Shown here in pieces: positions 1 through 11,520 of a stretch of DNA of 64,000 nucleotides. The stretch comes from Pseudomonas lopnurensis (GTDB taxonomy: Bacteria > Pseudomonadota > Gammaproteobacteria > Pseudomonadales > Pseudomonadaceae). A model generated the notes under the pieces. The model did no database searches. It saw nothing but the letters and a program-made list of their open reading frames with translations, and was not told where the DNA came from. Every line of letters begins with the position of its first letter. Position 1 is the first letter of the stretch. The stretch covers positions 28,064-92,063 of the forward strand of contig NZ_JADDIX010000063.1 of NCBI RefSeq assembly GCF_015070855.1, in the 5' to 3' direction. A program made the translations under genes and the position numbers.

Positions 1-281
1 CCGGTGGGGATCTGGCCAATGCCGACCTTGCCGGTGACCGTGGTGTTCGCGGGCAATGCGACTTTCTGTTTTCCAGCGACATACTTCAGCGCACCGAGGA
101 AGCAGGCCGAGTAACCGGCGGCGAACAACTGCTCGGGATTGGTGCCCGGCCCGCCGGCGCCGCCCAGCTCACGCGGGGTGGACAGTTGCACGTCGAGCAC
201 ATTGTCGGAGGAGGTGGCGCGGCCTTCGCGGCCGCCTGTGGCAATAGCAGTGGCGCTGTAAAGAATCTTCTCGATGGACAT
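1..281 (-). CDS. ohr: Organic hydroperoxide resistance protein, Ohr/OsmC family (3' end cut by window)
   Basis: The first 93 residues of a thiol peroxidase that reduces organic hydroperoxides in the cytoplasm are visible. The start [12 protein letters not shown], Arg18 in TGGREGRA and the peroxidatic Cys60 in [10 protein letters not shown] match the Ohr branch of the family, in which Arg18 and Cys60 are catalytic. The resolving cysteine near residue 124 would lie outside the window. The ATG is the only good start. The gene diverges from the AraC-family regulator at 402, with 120 bp between them, which makes that regulator a candidate controller. This is inference only, since ohr is usually controlled by MarR-type OhrR. 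Confidence 0.85.
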   Translation of the reverse strand, partial: MSIEKILYSATAIATGGREGRATSSDNVLDVQLSTPRELGGAGGPGTNPEQLFAAGYSACFLGALKYVAGKQKVALPANTTVTGKVGIGQIPT

Positions 282-401
282 GGCGATGGTTCCTGTTCGG
301 GTGGATGGCCGGGTCGGTGTTGCCCGGTGAGAGGTATTCTGCTCGCCATGGAAAAACTACTGGTGATATAAAATCCTGAAAACTTGATCAGGAGTACGAA
401 G

Positions 402-1238
402 ATGGCTGACCGCCTCGCGGCACTGATGACCCACTTCCCGATGAGCGCCCAGGTGTTCAACACCGGGCCGCTGTGCGGCATCAACACGCTGCAGAGCGAT
501 GGCGTGCACGGACAGTTGCACCTGGTGCGCAATGGCGTAGTCGAGGTGCGCTACGGCAGGGAATCGCTGCACATCGAACAACCGAGCCTGCTGCTGTTCC
601 CGCGGCCCCTGTCGCATCGTTTCATCATCGCCCCCGGGCACGACGTGGACATGGTCTGCGCGAACCTGTCGTTCGAAGGCGGCCCAGGCAATCCGATCGC
701 GTCGGCGTTGGCGGATGTCGTCTGCCTGCCGCTGGATGGGGTATGGGGTGCCGAGCCAGTGCTGTCGCTGCTGTTCGAAGAAGCGTTCGAGCAACGCTGC
801 GGACGCGTGGCGCTGATCGAACGCCTGCTGGAGGTGGTGATGATCCAGGTCTTGCGCCAGCTGATGGAAAGCGGCGAAGTGAATGGCGGGCTGCTCTCCG
901 GGCTGTCGCATCCGCGGCTGCGCAATGCGCTGGTGGCGATGCACGAGGCGCCGGCGAAGGAATGGTCCCTCGAAGCACTCGCCGGTGTCGCCGGGATGTC
1001 GCGCAGCGTGTTCGCCACGACTTTCCGCGAAACGGTCGGTATCACTCCCGGACAGTATCTCCAGGGCTGGCGCGTGCGGCTGGCACAGAAGGCCCTGCGC
1101 CGAGGACGTTCCCTGAAGGTGATCGCGGCCGAGGTTGGTTACGGCAGCGAGGCCGCGCTCTCCCGTGCGTTCAAGGTGCAATCCGGGCAATCACCGCGGG
1201 AGTGGAAGAACCAGCTGTCCATGGCGACCAGCGTCTGA
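402..1238 (+). CDS. AraC-family transcriptional regulator
   Basis: 278-residue regulator. The N-terminal half (about 1-170) looks like the cupin-type sensor domain of AraC_binding_2/cupin_6 proteins (LLLFPRPLSHRF, then a VCLPLDGVWG strand region). The C-terminal 100 residues hold the two helix-turn-helix motifs: LEALAGVAGMSRSVFATTF, and KVIAAEVGYGSEAALSRAF followed by G-SPREW. A TTG start at 384 is possible. The ATG at 402 is preferred because an AGGAG lies 7 bp upstream. Effector and target are unknown. It is divergent from ohr and upstream of the formate dehydrogenase operon, either of which could be a target. Confidence 0.85.
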   Translation: MADRLAALMTHFPMSAQVFNTGPLCGINTLQSDGVHGQLHLVRNGVVEVRYGRESLHIEQPSLLLFPRPLSHRFIIAPGHDVDMVCANLSFEGGPGNPIASALADVVCLPLDGVWGAEPVLSLLFEEAFEQRCGRVALIERLLEVVMIQVLRQLMESGEVNGGLLSGLSHPRLRNALVAMHEAPAKEWSLEALAGVAGMSRSVFATTFRETVGITPGQYLQGWRVRLAQKALRRGRSLKVIAAEVGYGSEAALSRAFKVQSGQSPREWKNQLSMATSV

Positions 1239-1394
1239 CAGCAAGAATCCGGGTTTCCGTACGCCCCACGCGACACAGCGAAAGGCGGAATTAATCCTTC
1301 GCTTTTCGCAACTTTTTCCGCAGCCTTGGCTAAGCTGTTGAGCAGACGCCGGCAATGTATCGGCGTTCAAGCCTGATAAAAAGGAGAACAACCG

Positions 1395-4300
1395 ATGGAC
1401 ATGAACCGTCGACAGTTCTTCAAGGTCTGCGGTGTGGGCCTTGGGGCGTCGAGCATGGCGGCATTGGGCATGGCCCCGCCAACGGCGTATGCCGAATCGA
1501 TCCGGCATTTCAAACTGACCAATACGCGCGAAACACGCAACACCTGCCCTTACTGCTCGGTCGGCTGCGGACTGATCCTCTACAGCCAGGGCAGCGGCGG
1601 CAAGAACGTCGCGCAGAATATCATCCATATCGAGGGCGACTCCGACCATCCGGTCAACCGCGGCACCCTCTGCCCGAAGGGCGCGGGCCTGCTGGACTTC
1701 ATCCACAGCCCCAACCGCCTGACCCATCCGGAAGTCCGCGAAGCCGGCAGCAACGAGTGGAAGCGCATCGAGTGGAGCGAAGCCCTCGACCGCATCGCCC
1801 GGCTGATGAAGGACGACCGCGACGCCAACTTCATCGAGCGCAACGACAAGGGGCAGACAGTCAACCGCTGGTTGAGCACCGGCTTCCTCGCCGCCTCGGC
1901 GTCATCCAACGAAGCCGGCTACATCACCCACAAGGTGGTGCGCTCGCTCGGCATGCTGGGATTCGACAACCAGGCACGTGTCTGACACGGCCCGACGGTG
2001 GCAAGTCTTGCCCCGACGTTTGGCCGCGGCGCCATGACCAATCACTGGAGCGACATCCAGAATGCCGATCTGGTCCTGATCATGGGCGGCAACGCCGCCG
2101 AAGCCCACCCGTGCGGTTTCAAATGGGTCACCGAAGCCAAGGCGCGCAACAAGGCGCGGCTGGTGGTGGTCGATCCACGCTTCACCCGTTCGGCATCGGT
2201 GGCCGATCTCTATGCACCGATCCGCACCGGCACCGACATCGCCTTCCTCGGCGGCTTGATCAACTACCTGCTGGAGAACGACAAGATCCAGCATGAGTAC
2301 GTGGTCAACTACACCGACGTGGCGTTCATCGTGAAGGAAGGCTTCGGCTTCGAGGATGGTCTGTTCAACGGCTACGACGCCGACAAGCGCAGCTACCCGG
2401 ACAAGACGGCCTGGGGCTACGAGCTGGACGAGGACGGCTTCGCCCGCGTCGACAAGAGCCTCAGCCATCCACGTTGCGTCTACAATTTGCTCAAGCAGCA
2501 CTACAGCCGCTACACGCCGGAGGTGGTCAGCAACATCTGCGGCACGCCGCAGGACCGCATGCTGCAGGTCTGGGAAGCCATCGCCGAGACCTCGGCGCCG
2601 GGCAAGGCCATGACCGTCATGTACGCGCTGGGCTGGACCCAGCACTCGACCGGCTCGCAGATGATCCGCACCGGTGCCATGGTGCAGCTGCTGCTCGGCA
2701 ACATCGGCATGCCCGGTGGCGGCATGAACGCCCTGCGCGGCCACTCCAACATCCAGGGCCTGACCGACCTGGGCCTGCTCTCGAACCTGCTGCCGGGCTA
2801 CCTGACCCTGCCGCTGGAGGCCGAGCAGGACTATGCCGCCTACATCGCCAAGCGCACCGCCAAGCCGTTGCGCCCGGGGCAACTGTCGTACTGGCAGCAT
2901 TACGAGAAGTTCCACGTCAGCCTGATGAAGGCCTGGTACGGCAAGAACGCCACGGCGGAGAACAACTGGGGCTACGACTGGCTGCCGAAGCTGGACATCC
3001 CCGGCTACGACGTGCTCAAGGTCTTCGACATGATGTACCAGGGGCAGGTCAACGGTTATTTCTGCCAAGGCTTCAACCCGATCGCCTCGTTCCCCAACAA
3101 GGCCAAGGTCAGCGCCGCGCTGGCCAAGCTCAAGTACCTGGTGATCATGGACCCGCTGGCCACCGAGACCTCGGAGTTCTGGCGCAACGCCGGCGAGTAC
3201 AACGACGTCGACACCGCCGCCATCCAGACCACGGTGTTCCGCCTGCCGACCAGCTGCTTCGCCGAAGAGAACGGCTCGCTGGTCAACAGCGGGCGCTGGC
3301 TGCAATGGCACTGGAAGGCCGCCGAGCCGCCAGGCCAGGCGCAGACCGACGTGGTGATCATGGGCGGGCTGTTCCATCGCCTGCGCGAGCTGTACCGCAA
3401 GGAAGGCGGCGCCTACGCCGAGCCGCTGCTCAACATCGACTGGGCCTATCGCCAGCCGGAAGAGCCGACGGCGGAAGAGATCGCCCAGGAGTACAACGGC
3501 AAGGCGCTGGGCGACGTGTTCGACCTGCAGAGCGGCGCCCAACTGGCCAAGGCCGGCGAGCAGCTGTCCGGTTTCGGCCTGTTGCGCGCCGATGGCAGCA
3601 CCTCCTGCGGCTGCTGGATCTTCAGCGGCTCCTGGACCCAGGCCGGCAACCAGATGGCGCGGCGCGACAATGCCGACCCCTACGGCATGGGCCAGACCCT
3701 GGGCTGGGCCTGGTCGTGGCCGGCCAACCGGCGAATCCTCTACAACCGCGCCTCGGCCGACCCTGCCGGCAACCCCTGGAATCCGGAGAAGAAGCGCCTG
3801 GTGTGGTGGGACGGCGGCAAGTGGGGCGGCACCGACGTGCCGGACTTCAAGGTCGACTCGCCGCCGGCGGACGGCATGAACCCCTTCATCATGAACCCCG
3901 AAGGGGTGGCCCGGCTGTTCGCCATCGACAAGATGAACGAAGGCCCCTTCCCCGAGCACTACGAGCCGTTCGAAACACCGATCGGGCGCAACCCGATGCA
4001 CCCGGACAATCCGCAGGCCATCAGCAACCCGGCCGCGCGGGTGTTCAAGAACGACATGGAGCTGTTCGGCACCGCGAAGGAATTCCCCTACGCGGCCACC
4101 ACCTACCGGCTCACCGAGCACTTCCACTTCTGGACCAAGCATTGCCGGCTCAACGCGATCACCCAGCCCGAGCAGTTCGTCGAAATCGGCGAGGTGCTGG
4201 CGAACGAGCTGGGCATCAAGGCCGGCGAGCGGGTCAAGGTGTCGTCCAACCGCGGCTACATCAAGGCGGTGGCGGTGGTGACCAAGCGCATCAAGCCGCT

Positions 4301-4469
4301 GACGGTGGACGGGCAGACCGTGCACCATATCGGCATCCCGCTGCACTGGGGCTTCGCCGGGGTGGCGCGCAACGGCTACCTGACCAACACGCTGACGCCG
4401 TTCGTCGGTGACGCCAACACCCAGACGCCGGAGTTCAAGTCGTTCCTGGTCAACGTGGAGAAGGCATGA
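1395..4469 (+). CDS. fdnG: Formate dehydrogenase N alpha subunit, selenocysteine-containing, Tat-exported
   Basis: Catalytic subunit of membrane-bound formate dehydrogenase. It oxidises formate on the periplasmic side and passes electrons through FdnH and FdnI to quinone. It reads as one frame only if the TGA at 1983-1985 is decoded as selenocysteine (residue 197). The flanks [23 protein letters not shown] match the family active site exactly. The N-terminus has a twin-arginine signal (NRRQFFKV) ending near TAYA, then a 4Fe-4S motif starting CPYCSVGCG at about residue 51. Total length is 1024 aa, close to the E. coli protein (1015). An AAAGGAG precedes the ATG. The molybdopterin guanine dinucleotide domains fill the remainder. 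It overlaps fdnH by 4 bp. Confidence 0.96.
1983..2022 (+). promoter_or_regulatory. Selenocysteine UGA codon and bacterial SECIS hairpin in fdnG
   Basis: The in-frame TGA at 1983 is followed about 15 nt later by a small hairpin: GGCA (2000-2003), loop AGTCT, TGCC (2009-2012), extended by GG/CC pairs with one unpaired T at 1999. A short stem with a GU-containing apical loop and a bulged U is the known bacterial SECIS form bound by SelB. selA, selB and selC are all in this window, which supports read-through rather than termination. Confidence 0.85.
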
Positions 4470-5407
4470 TGGCTACTCAAGACGTGATTGCCCGCTCCGC
4501 CACGACCACCGAGCGGCCGTCGATCCGCGAGATCGGCGAAGTGGCGAAACTGATCGACACCTCCAAGTGCATCGGCTGCAAGGCCTGCCAGGTCGCCTGC
4601 TCGGAGTGGAACGACCTGCGCGACGAAGTCGGTACCAGCGCCGGGACCTACGACAACCCGATCGACCTCACCGCGCAGTCCTGGACGGTGATGAAGTTCG
4701 CCGAGTACGAGAACCCCGGCAGCGGCAACCTCGAGTGGCTGATCCGCAAGGACGGTTGCATGCACTGCGCCGACCCCGGCTGCCTCAAGGCCTGCCCATC
4801 GCCGGGGGCGATCGTGAAATACGCCAACGGCATCGTCGACTTCAACCAGGACCACTGCATCGGCTGCGGCTACTGCATCACCGGCTGCCCGTTCGACATT
4901 CCGCGCATCTCCGAGAAGGACAAGAAGGCCTACAAGTGCACGCTGTGCTCCGACCGGGTATCGGTCGGGCTGGAGCCGGCCTGCGTGAAGACCTGTCCCA
5001 CCGGGGCGATCGTCTTCGGCAGCAAGGCGGACATGAAGGAACATGCCGCCGGGCGCATCGCCGATCTCAAGGAACGCGGTTTCGACCAGGCCGGTCTGTA
5101 CGACCCGGACGGCGTCGGCGGCACGCACGTGATGTACGTGCTGCACCACGCCGACCAGCCCTCGCTGTACAGCGCGCTGCCGGACGAGCCGACCATCAGC
5201 CCGTTGGTCAGCCTGTGGAAGGGCGTGACCAAGCCGCTTGCCCTGCTGGGCATGGGCGCGGCGGTGCTGGCCGGCTTCTTCCATTACACCCGGGTCGGCC
5301 CGGTCCGTGTCGAGGAAGAGCAGGAGAACGCCGAACTCAGCGAGCCCGTGGTGCACCAGGTCGATCCCTCGGTGCATGTGGTCGATCCCAAGGAGCCGCG
5401 ACCCTGA
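4466..5407 (+). CDS. fdnH: Formate dehydrogenase N beta subunit (four 4Fe-4S electron carrier)
   Basis: 313-residue iron-sulfur subunit that relays electrons from FdnG to the haem subunit FdnI. Four ferredoxin-type Cys clusters are visible: [46 protein letters not shown] and [15 protein letters not shown]. The C-terminus has one transmembrane helix (about 255-280, [18 protein letters not shown]) that anchors it to the periplasmic face. The gene overlaps the fdnG stop (ATGA). An ATG three bases later is equally possible, since GGAG at 4457 suits both. Length and cluster order match E. coli FdnH/FdoH. Confidence 0.95.
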   Translation: MMATQDVIARSATTTERPSIREIGEVAKLIDTSKCIGCKACQVACSEWNDLRDEVGTSAGTYDNPIDLTAQSWTVMKFAEYENPGSGNLEWLIRKDGCMHCADPGCLKACPSPGAIVKYANGIVDFNQDHCIGCGYCITGCPFDIPRISEKDKKAYKCTLCSDRVSVGLEPACVKTCPTGAIVFGSKADMKEHAAGRIADLKERGFDQAGLYDPDGVGGTHVMYVLHHADQPSLYSALPDEPTISPLVSLWKGVTKPLALLGMGAAVLAGFFHYTRVGPVRVEEEQENAELSEPVVHQVDPSVHVVDPKEPRP

Positions 5408-5461
5408 TGCCAGCGGCCCCGTCCGGGGTCGCTCACAGGCCGCTCGCTCAAGGAGCCAACG

Positions 5462-6085
5462 ATGAACAATAACGACATCGAACGCTACAACCCCTCGCAA
5501 CGGACCAATCACTGGGCCGTTGCCATCCTCTTCGTCCTTGCCGCGCTGTCCGGCCTGGCGTTGTTCCATCCCGCCCTGTTCGGCCTTTCCGGGCTGTTCG
5601 GCGGCGGCACCTGGACACGCATCCTGCACCCGTTCATCGGGGTGGCGATGTTCGTCTTCTTCCTGGTGCTGGCGATCCGTTTCGCCGGGCATAACCGCAT
5701 CGGAGCAAGCGACCGCCAGTGGCTCAGGCAGATCAACGACGTGGTGCACAATCGCGAGGACAAGCTGCCTGAAGTCGGCCGCTACAATGCCGGGCAGAAA
5801 GTGCTGTTCTGGGTGCTGATCCTCTGCATGCTGGTACTGCTGTTCAGCGGCATCGTCATCTGGCGCGAGTACTTCAGCGGCTATTTCGGCATCGTCTCGC
5901 TGCGCTGGGCGAGCCTGCTGCATGCGGCGGCGGCCTTCGTGCTGATCCTCAGCATCATCGTGCACATCTACGCGGCGATCTGGCTCAAGGGCTCGATGGG
6001 TTCGATGCTCTACGGCACGGTCAGCCGTGCCTGGGCGCGCAAGCACCATCCAGCCTGGTACCGGGAGATCAACGAACGCAAGTGA
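5462..6085 (+). CDS. fdnI: Formate dehydrogenase N gamma subunit, cytochrome b556
   Basis: 207-residue di-haem cytochrome b membrane subunit that accepts electrons from FdnH and reduces quinone. The N-terminal RTNHWAVAILFVLAALSGLA carries a conserved His on the first helix. Further hydrophobic helices lie at about 55-80, 115-135 and 150-175, with His in HPFIGV, LLHAAAAF and IIVHIYAA as likely haem ligands. It sits 54 bp after fdnH in the same operon, and AAGGAG lies 6 bp before the ATG. The C-terminus (WYREINERK) is typical of the family. Confidence 0.95.
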   Translation: MNNNDIERYNPSQRTNHWAVAILFVLAALSGLALFHPALFGLSGLFGGGTWTRILHPFIGVAMFVFFLVLAIRFAGHNRIGASDRQWLRQINDVVHNREDKLPEVGRYNAGQKVLFWVLILCMLVLLFSGIVIWREYFSGYFGIVSLRWASLLHAAAAFVLILSIIVHIYAAIWLKGSMGSMLYGTVSRAWARKHHPAWYREINERK

Positions 6086-6102
6086 GCGGCACCAATGCCC
6101 AA

Positions 6103-6137
6103 CCGAAGGTTCCCGTGCGACGCGTGGGAATCTTCGG
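6103..6137 (+). other. Strong hairpin between fdnI and fdhE
   Basis: CCGAAGGTTCCC (6103-6114) pairs with GGGAATCTTCGG (6126-6137) through 12 positions with one G-T pair, around an 11-nt loop. No T-run follows, so it is not a standard terminator. It lies between the structural fdn genes and the fdhE-selA-selB maturation genes and could act as an mRNA stability or processing element (inference). Confidence 0.5.
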
Positions 6138-6217
6138 CTGCGCGCACCCTCGAAAGCCGTGCAACAGGCCATGACGGACTATGCTGTTCGGCACAACCAA
6201 AAGAAAAGGAGTCCTGC

Positions 6218-7131
6218 GTGGCAGGCACCATTCTCGAGCCAGGGCAGATCGAAGCCGCTGCCAGCAAACCACCCTTCATCAACCTGCCGCCGAGCGATCT
6301 GTTCGCCCTGCGCAGCGAGCGCCTGCACAGGCTCGCCGATGACCACCCGCTCGCCGCTTACCTGCGCCTGCTCGCCGATGTCTGCAAGGCACAGCAGCAG
6401 GTGCTGGACAACCCGCCGCCCACGGCCCCGCTGGACGAGCGCCGCACCCGCGAAAGCCTCAGGCACGACCTGCCACCGCTCGCCGCCGATACCCTGGTGC
6501 GCGACGATGCCTGGCTGCCGCTGCTGGACGCCTGGCTGGAGGCTTACGTGGTGCCGGACAACCCCGCCGTAGCCGCCGCCATCAACCAGCTGCGCGAGGC
6601 CGACAGCGGCCAGCGCAAGGCCTGGGCCGTGGCGCTGGTCAGCGGCCAGTACGACAGCCTGCCGCCGGCGCTGGTGCCCTTTCTCGGCGCCACCCTGCAG
6701 CTGGCCTGGAGCCATAGGTTGCTGCAACTCGACCTCTCGGCCATGCGCGAGCGCGAGGACCAGACCCACTGCCCCTGCTGCGGCGCACCGCCGATGGCCG
6801 GCATCATCCGTCATCGCGCCCAGCTCAACGGCCTGCGCTATCTGGTCTGCTCGCTGTGCGCCTGCGAATGGCACTACGTGCGCCTGAAATGCAGCCATTG
6901 CCGCAGTACCAAGAAACTCGACTACCTGCATTTCGAAGGCTCGCCGCAGGGCGTCAAGGCCGAGGTCTGCCCGGACTGCAACGGCTATCTCAAGCAGCTC
7001 TATCTGGAACTGGCGCCGGACGGCGAAAGCCTCTCCGCCGACCTGGCGACGCTGGACCTGGACCTGCTGCTGGCCGAACAAGGCTACAACCGACAGGCAC
7101 CGAACCTGCTGCTGGCGCCGGGAGGCGATGC

Positions 7132-7135
<4 letters not shown>
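6218..7135 (+). CDS. fdhE: Formate dehydrogenase accessory protein FdhE
   Basis: 305-residue cytoplasmic rubredoxin-like protein that binds the catalytic subunit of respiratory formate dehydrogenase and is needed for its activity. The C-terminal half has the expected CxxC pairs: [23 protein letters not shown] and CPDCNGY. A GTG start at 6218 is chosen because AAGGAG lies 6 bp upstream and the product [10 protein letters not shown] fits the family. The frame is open back to 6095, but that extension has no ribosome site and unusual composition. The gene overlaps selA by 4 bp (ATGA). Confidence 0.93.
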
Positions 7136-8537
<1,402 letters not shown>

Positions 8538-8541
<4 letters not shown>

Positions 8542-10445
8542 TCGTCGGTACCGCCGGCCATATCGACCATGGCAAGACCGCATTGCTCGAGGCCCTCACC
8601 GGCCAGCAGGGCGATCGCCGCCGCGAGGAGCGCGAGCGCGGCATCACCATCGACCTCGGCTACGCCTACGCCGATCTCGGCGAAGGCACGCTCACCGGCT
8701 TCATCGACGTGCCGGGGCACGAGCGCTTCGTCCACAACATGCTCGCCGGCGCCAGCGGCATCGACTGCATGCTGCTGGTGGTGGCCGCCGACGACGGCGT
8801 GATGCCGCAGACCCGCGAGCACCTGGCCATCGTCGAACTGCTGGGCATTCGCCGGGCCATCGTCGCGCTGACCAAGATCGACCGCGCCGAACCGCAGCGC
8901 ATCGCCGAAGTACGCCAGCAGATCGAGGACCTGCTGGCGCCCGGTCCGCTGGCTGGAGCGCCGATCTTTCCCGTATCCAGCATCAGTGGTCAGGGCGTCG
9001 ATGCGCTGCGGTCGGCGCTGATCGACGAGGCGGCCAGGGTTCATGCACGCAGCGACAGCGGCCACTTCCGCCTGGCCATCGACCGCGCCTTCAGCGTCAC
9101 CGGCGCCGGCGTGGTGGTCACCGGCACCGCCTTCGCCGGCCATGTGCGGGTCGGCGACGAACTGCTGCTCAGCCCGAGCGGGAAAAACGTGCGGGTGCGC
9201 GGCCTGCATGCGCAGAATCGCGCAGCCGGCGAAGCCCATGCCGGCCAACGCGTGGCGCTGAACCTGGCCGGCGAGCGCCTGGCGGTGGAGCAGATCCACC
9301 GCGGCGACTGGCTGCTGCAGCCGCTGCTGCACGCGCCGACCCAGCGCATCGACGTCGAACTCCAGTTGCTGCCCGGCGAAGCCCACGAACTCAGGCACTG
9401 GACACCGGTGCACGTGCACCTCGGCGCCCAGGACGTCACCGCCCGCGTCGCCCTGCTCGAAGGCGAAAGCCTGGCCCCGGGCGGGCGCATGTTCGCCCAG
9501 CTGCTGCTCAATGCGCCGGCCCACGCGGTGCATGGCGACCGCGTCGTCCTGCGCGACCAGTCCGCCCAGCGCACCCTCGGTGGCGGCCACGTGCTCGACC
9601 CTTTCGCCCCGCCGCGCAACCGCCGCCGCGAGGCGCGCCTGGCGCAACTGCGGGCCTTGAACCAGCCGACCCTGGAACGCGCACTGCCGGACCTGTTGGC
9701 CAGTGCCATCAATGGGCTCGATCCGCAGGCGCTGGAGCGTCAGTTCAACCGTCCCCGCGGCAACTGGCAACTGCCCGCCGATGCGCTGGAGATCGCCACG
9801 CGGCAAGGTGCGCGCCTGTTCGATCACGAACATTGGAACGCACTCGGCGAAACCCTGCTCGCCGCGCTGCAGCGCTTCCACGACGAACAGCCCGACGAAC
9901 TCGGCCCGGATCGCGATCGCCTGCGCCGCTATGCCCTGCCGCAGCTGGAGCGCCCGGTGTTCATCGCCCTGCTGGAGCAGGCGCTGGCCGCCGGCGCCAT
10001 CGAGACCAGTGGCCCCTGGCTGCACCGCCCTGATCACCGTGTCCGCCTGAGCGATACGGAGGAAACGCTCAAGGAACGCCTCTGGCCGCTGCTGGAAGCC
10101 GGACGCTTCGATCCGCCCTGGGTACGCGACCTCGCCCGCGAACTCGGCGTCGAAGAAGCGCAGATGCGCCAACTGCTGCGCAAACTTGCCCGCCTCGGCC
10201 TGCTGCAACAAGTCGTAAAAGACCTGTTCTACCCCGAGTTCACCATTCGCCAGCTCGCCGGGCATGTACTGCAACTGGAAGCGCAAAGCGGCGTGATCCG
10301 TGCCGCCGCCTTCCGCGACCGCATCCAGCTCGGCCGCAAGCGCAGCATCCAGTTGCTGGAGCACTTCGACCGCATCGGCTTCACCCGCCGCTTCGGCAAC
10401 GAACGCAAGGTTCGCCGCGACAGCGCGCTGGCGACGGAGCTATAG
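8538..10445 (+). CDS. selB: Selenocysteine-specific elongation factor SelB
   Basis: 635-residue GTPase that delivers Sec-tRNA(Sec) to UGA codons marked by SECIS hairpins. Residues 1-12 give the P-loop [11 protein letters not shown], then the switch region [19 protein letters not shown] and the specificity motif TKID. The C-terminal third consists of winged-helix repeats that bind SECIS RNA. The start is TTG at 8538, overlapping the selA stop. It is chosen because [14 protein letters not shown] aligns with SelB N-termini and GAGGAG lies 8 bp upstream. Slightly longer than E. coli SelB (614). Confidence 0.96.
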
Positions 10446-10768
10446 CCCGGCAGGCCAGCGGCCCTCGGACGGCCTCCCAGAAAGTCGGGGGTATCTCGAC
10501 CAAAAAAGCAATGTGATGCAGATCACATTAATGGCATCATACGGCCACTACCGGCGGTCCCGCTTCCCAATGACCGCCGCCGTGGTTTCCCGGCCCGCAT
10601 CTTTGCGGGCTTTTTTTCGCTCGCCACTTCGATATCGAACGTCTACTGGCCACTTTGTCGGCGGTGCGTCCGCTAATGCGACGTGGATCGGAATCGGGAC
10701 TGGCCCGATTAACCGCCCGTTGGCTTCTCAGGCTCAGCCCAACAACCTACTCCAGCCTATGGGTCGCT
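10446..10768 (+). other. Intergenic region between convergent genes with CRP/Vfr-type palindrome; candidate small RNA
   Basis: No protein gene is seen. A perfect palindrome AATGTGAT-GCAG-ATCACATT (10510-10529) contains the exact CRP/Vfr consensus TGTGA-N6-TCACA. Downstream are a GGCGGTC/GACCGCC hairpin (about 10552-10578) and a Rho-independent terminator at 10593-10617. Because selB and the gene at 10769 converge here, the palindrome does not sit at the promoter of either one. A short transcript of roughly 60-90 nt ending at the terminator is the simplest reading, but no start site can be fixed. Confidence 0.45.
10593..10617 (+). terminator. Rho-independent terminator
   Basis: GCCCGC (10593-10598), loop ATCTTT, GCGGGC (10605-10610), then seven T residues. 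It is oriented for plus-strand transcripts, so it ends either the selB messenger or a separate short RNA starting after 10530. Confidence 0.85.
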
Positions 10769-11086
10769 TCAGCGTTTCCCGGGTTGCGCTTCGGAAAGCT
10801 CCGGATAGCCGCCAGCATCGATCGCCTGCTCCAGCTGCTTCAAGCACAGATCGATCGCGAGGTCGCGTGTCCGCTTGCTGCTCCACTCCAGCTCGGCCAG
10901 CGTCTCGATCAGGTCGTGGTGACCGTCCTCGCAGATCAGCATGCCATGCTGAACGGTAAGCGTACGGCCCTTGAAGCTGAGCCGGACCGGGTCCCGCCCC
11001 GTCAACGAAGCGCCTTCCGCCAACAGGCATTCGATATGGTCCCGCAGCGCATGGTAAACGCGACGGTCCTCGTGCATATCGCTCAC
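10769..11086 (-). CDS. Hypothetical protein, 105 aa
   Basis: Small, soluble, mildly acidic protein (MSDMHEDRRVYHALRDHIEC...) with no recognised domain. The beta-rich centre (VRLSFKGRTLTVQHGMLICE) is followed by a helical tail with ETLAELEWSSKR and a final PELSEAQPGKR. Coding is supported by a GC-rich third-position bias like the neighbouring core genes and by an undisturbed frame. It is convergent with selB and separated from it by the CRP-site region. No function can be assigned. Confidence 0.6.
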   Translation of the reverse strand: MSDMHEDRRVYHALRDHIECLLAEGASLTGRDPVRLSFKGRTLTVQHGMLICEDGHHDLIETLAELEWSSKRTRDLAIDLCLKQLEQAIDAGGYPELSEAQPGKR

Positions 11087-11520
11087 GACTTTTCCCTATC
11101 CCTGGAAAGAAAAGCGCGAATTGTGACGCAGTTCACTTCATTAATCGATAGCCAAATGCCACCAGATAGCTCGAGCCGAGCGAGCGGCAGCCATGCACGA
11201 AGCGACACGCACTTGGCTCTGGATCGTTTGCAAGGTACTTTGACGTCCGGGCCGACCAGTTTTTTCGACACCCCCTCGTCACAAGACGCGGCAAGAGCCA
11301 AAAAAAGCCCATGTAAATCAATAAGGAAGGCAATCGCAGCCGGTGCTGCGGCCGGGCTTCAAATCCTGTGATATTCGCTGAATTAGCCGGACTATATTGG
11401 CCAACGCTAGTTGTTGCTGGAGATGCTCTACGTTCTTAACTCCGATCTTGGCTAGTATCGGCCTTCCTTGGCCATTAGCTTCGACACTTTTTCGACACAT
11501 TCGTCTAGCAGGAACTCGGG
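11087..11520. other. Left junction region of the selC element
   Basis: 434 bp without a convincing gene. It contains a TTTTTCGACACC motif (11261-11272), the partial selC copy (11312-11363) and two more TTCGACAC motifs (11480-11487 and 11491-11498), then runs into the 3' end of the DUF262 gene. GC content falls sharply to the right of about 11365. Confidence 0.6.
11312..11363 (+). repeat. attL: copy of the selC 5' half
   Basis: 52 bp identical to 14562-14613. It comprises 13 bp of upstream flank and the first 39 nt of tRNA-Sec as far as the anticodon loop (CTTCAAA), after which the sequence diverges. It is the remnant left when an element integrated into selC. It lacks the variable arm, T arm and 3' acceptor strand, so it cannot be a functional tRNA. 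Confidence 0.9.

Noticed and set aside
1983..1985. TGA in fdnG read as a nonsense mutation or frameshift, splitting the gene into 196- and 823-codon pieces
   Set aside because: The frame continues unbroken after TGA, the flanking residues match the known Sec site, a SECIS hairpin follows, and selA, selB and selC are nearby.
1902..4346. 814-codon open frame on the strand opposite fdnG
   Set aside because: High-GC antisense frame with low-complexity His/Gly/Val composition and no family resemblance. fdnG is certain.
11312..11363. Second tRNA-Sec gene
   Set aside because: Only the 5' half is present. The variable arm, T arm and 3' acceptor strand are missing.
10655..11371. 238-codon plus-strand frame running from after selB into the selC fragment
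   Set aside because: Antisense to a better-supported minus gene, with no ribosome site, and it reads through the attL tRNA fragment.
11318..11500. 60-codon minus-strand frame at the left end of the element
   Set aside because: It ends by translating the tRNA fragment in reverse and has no ribosome site.
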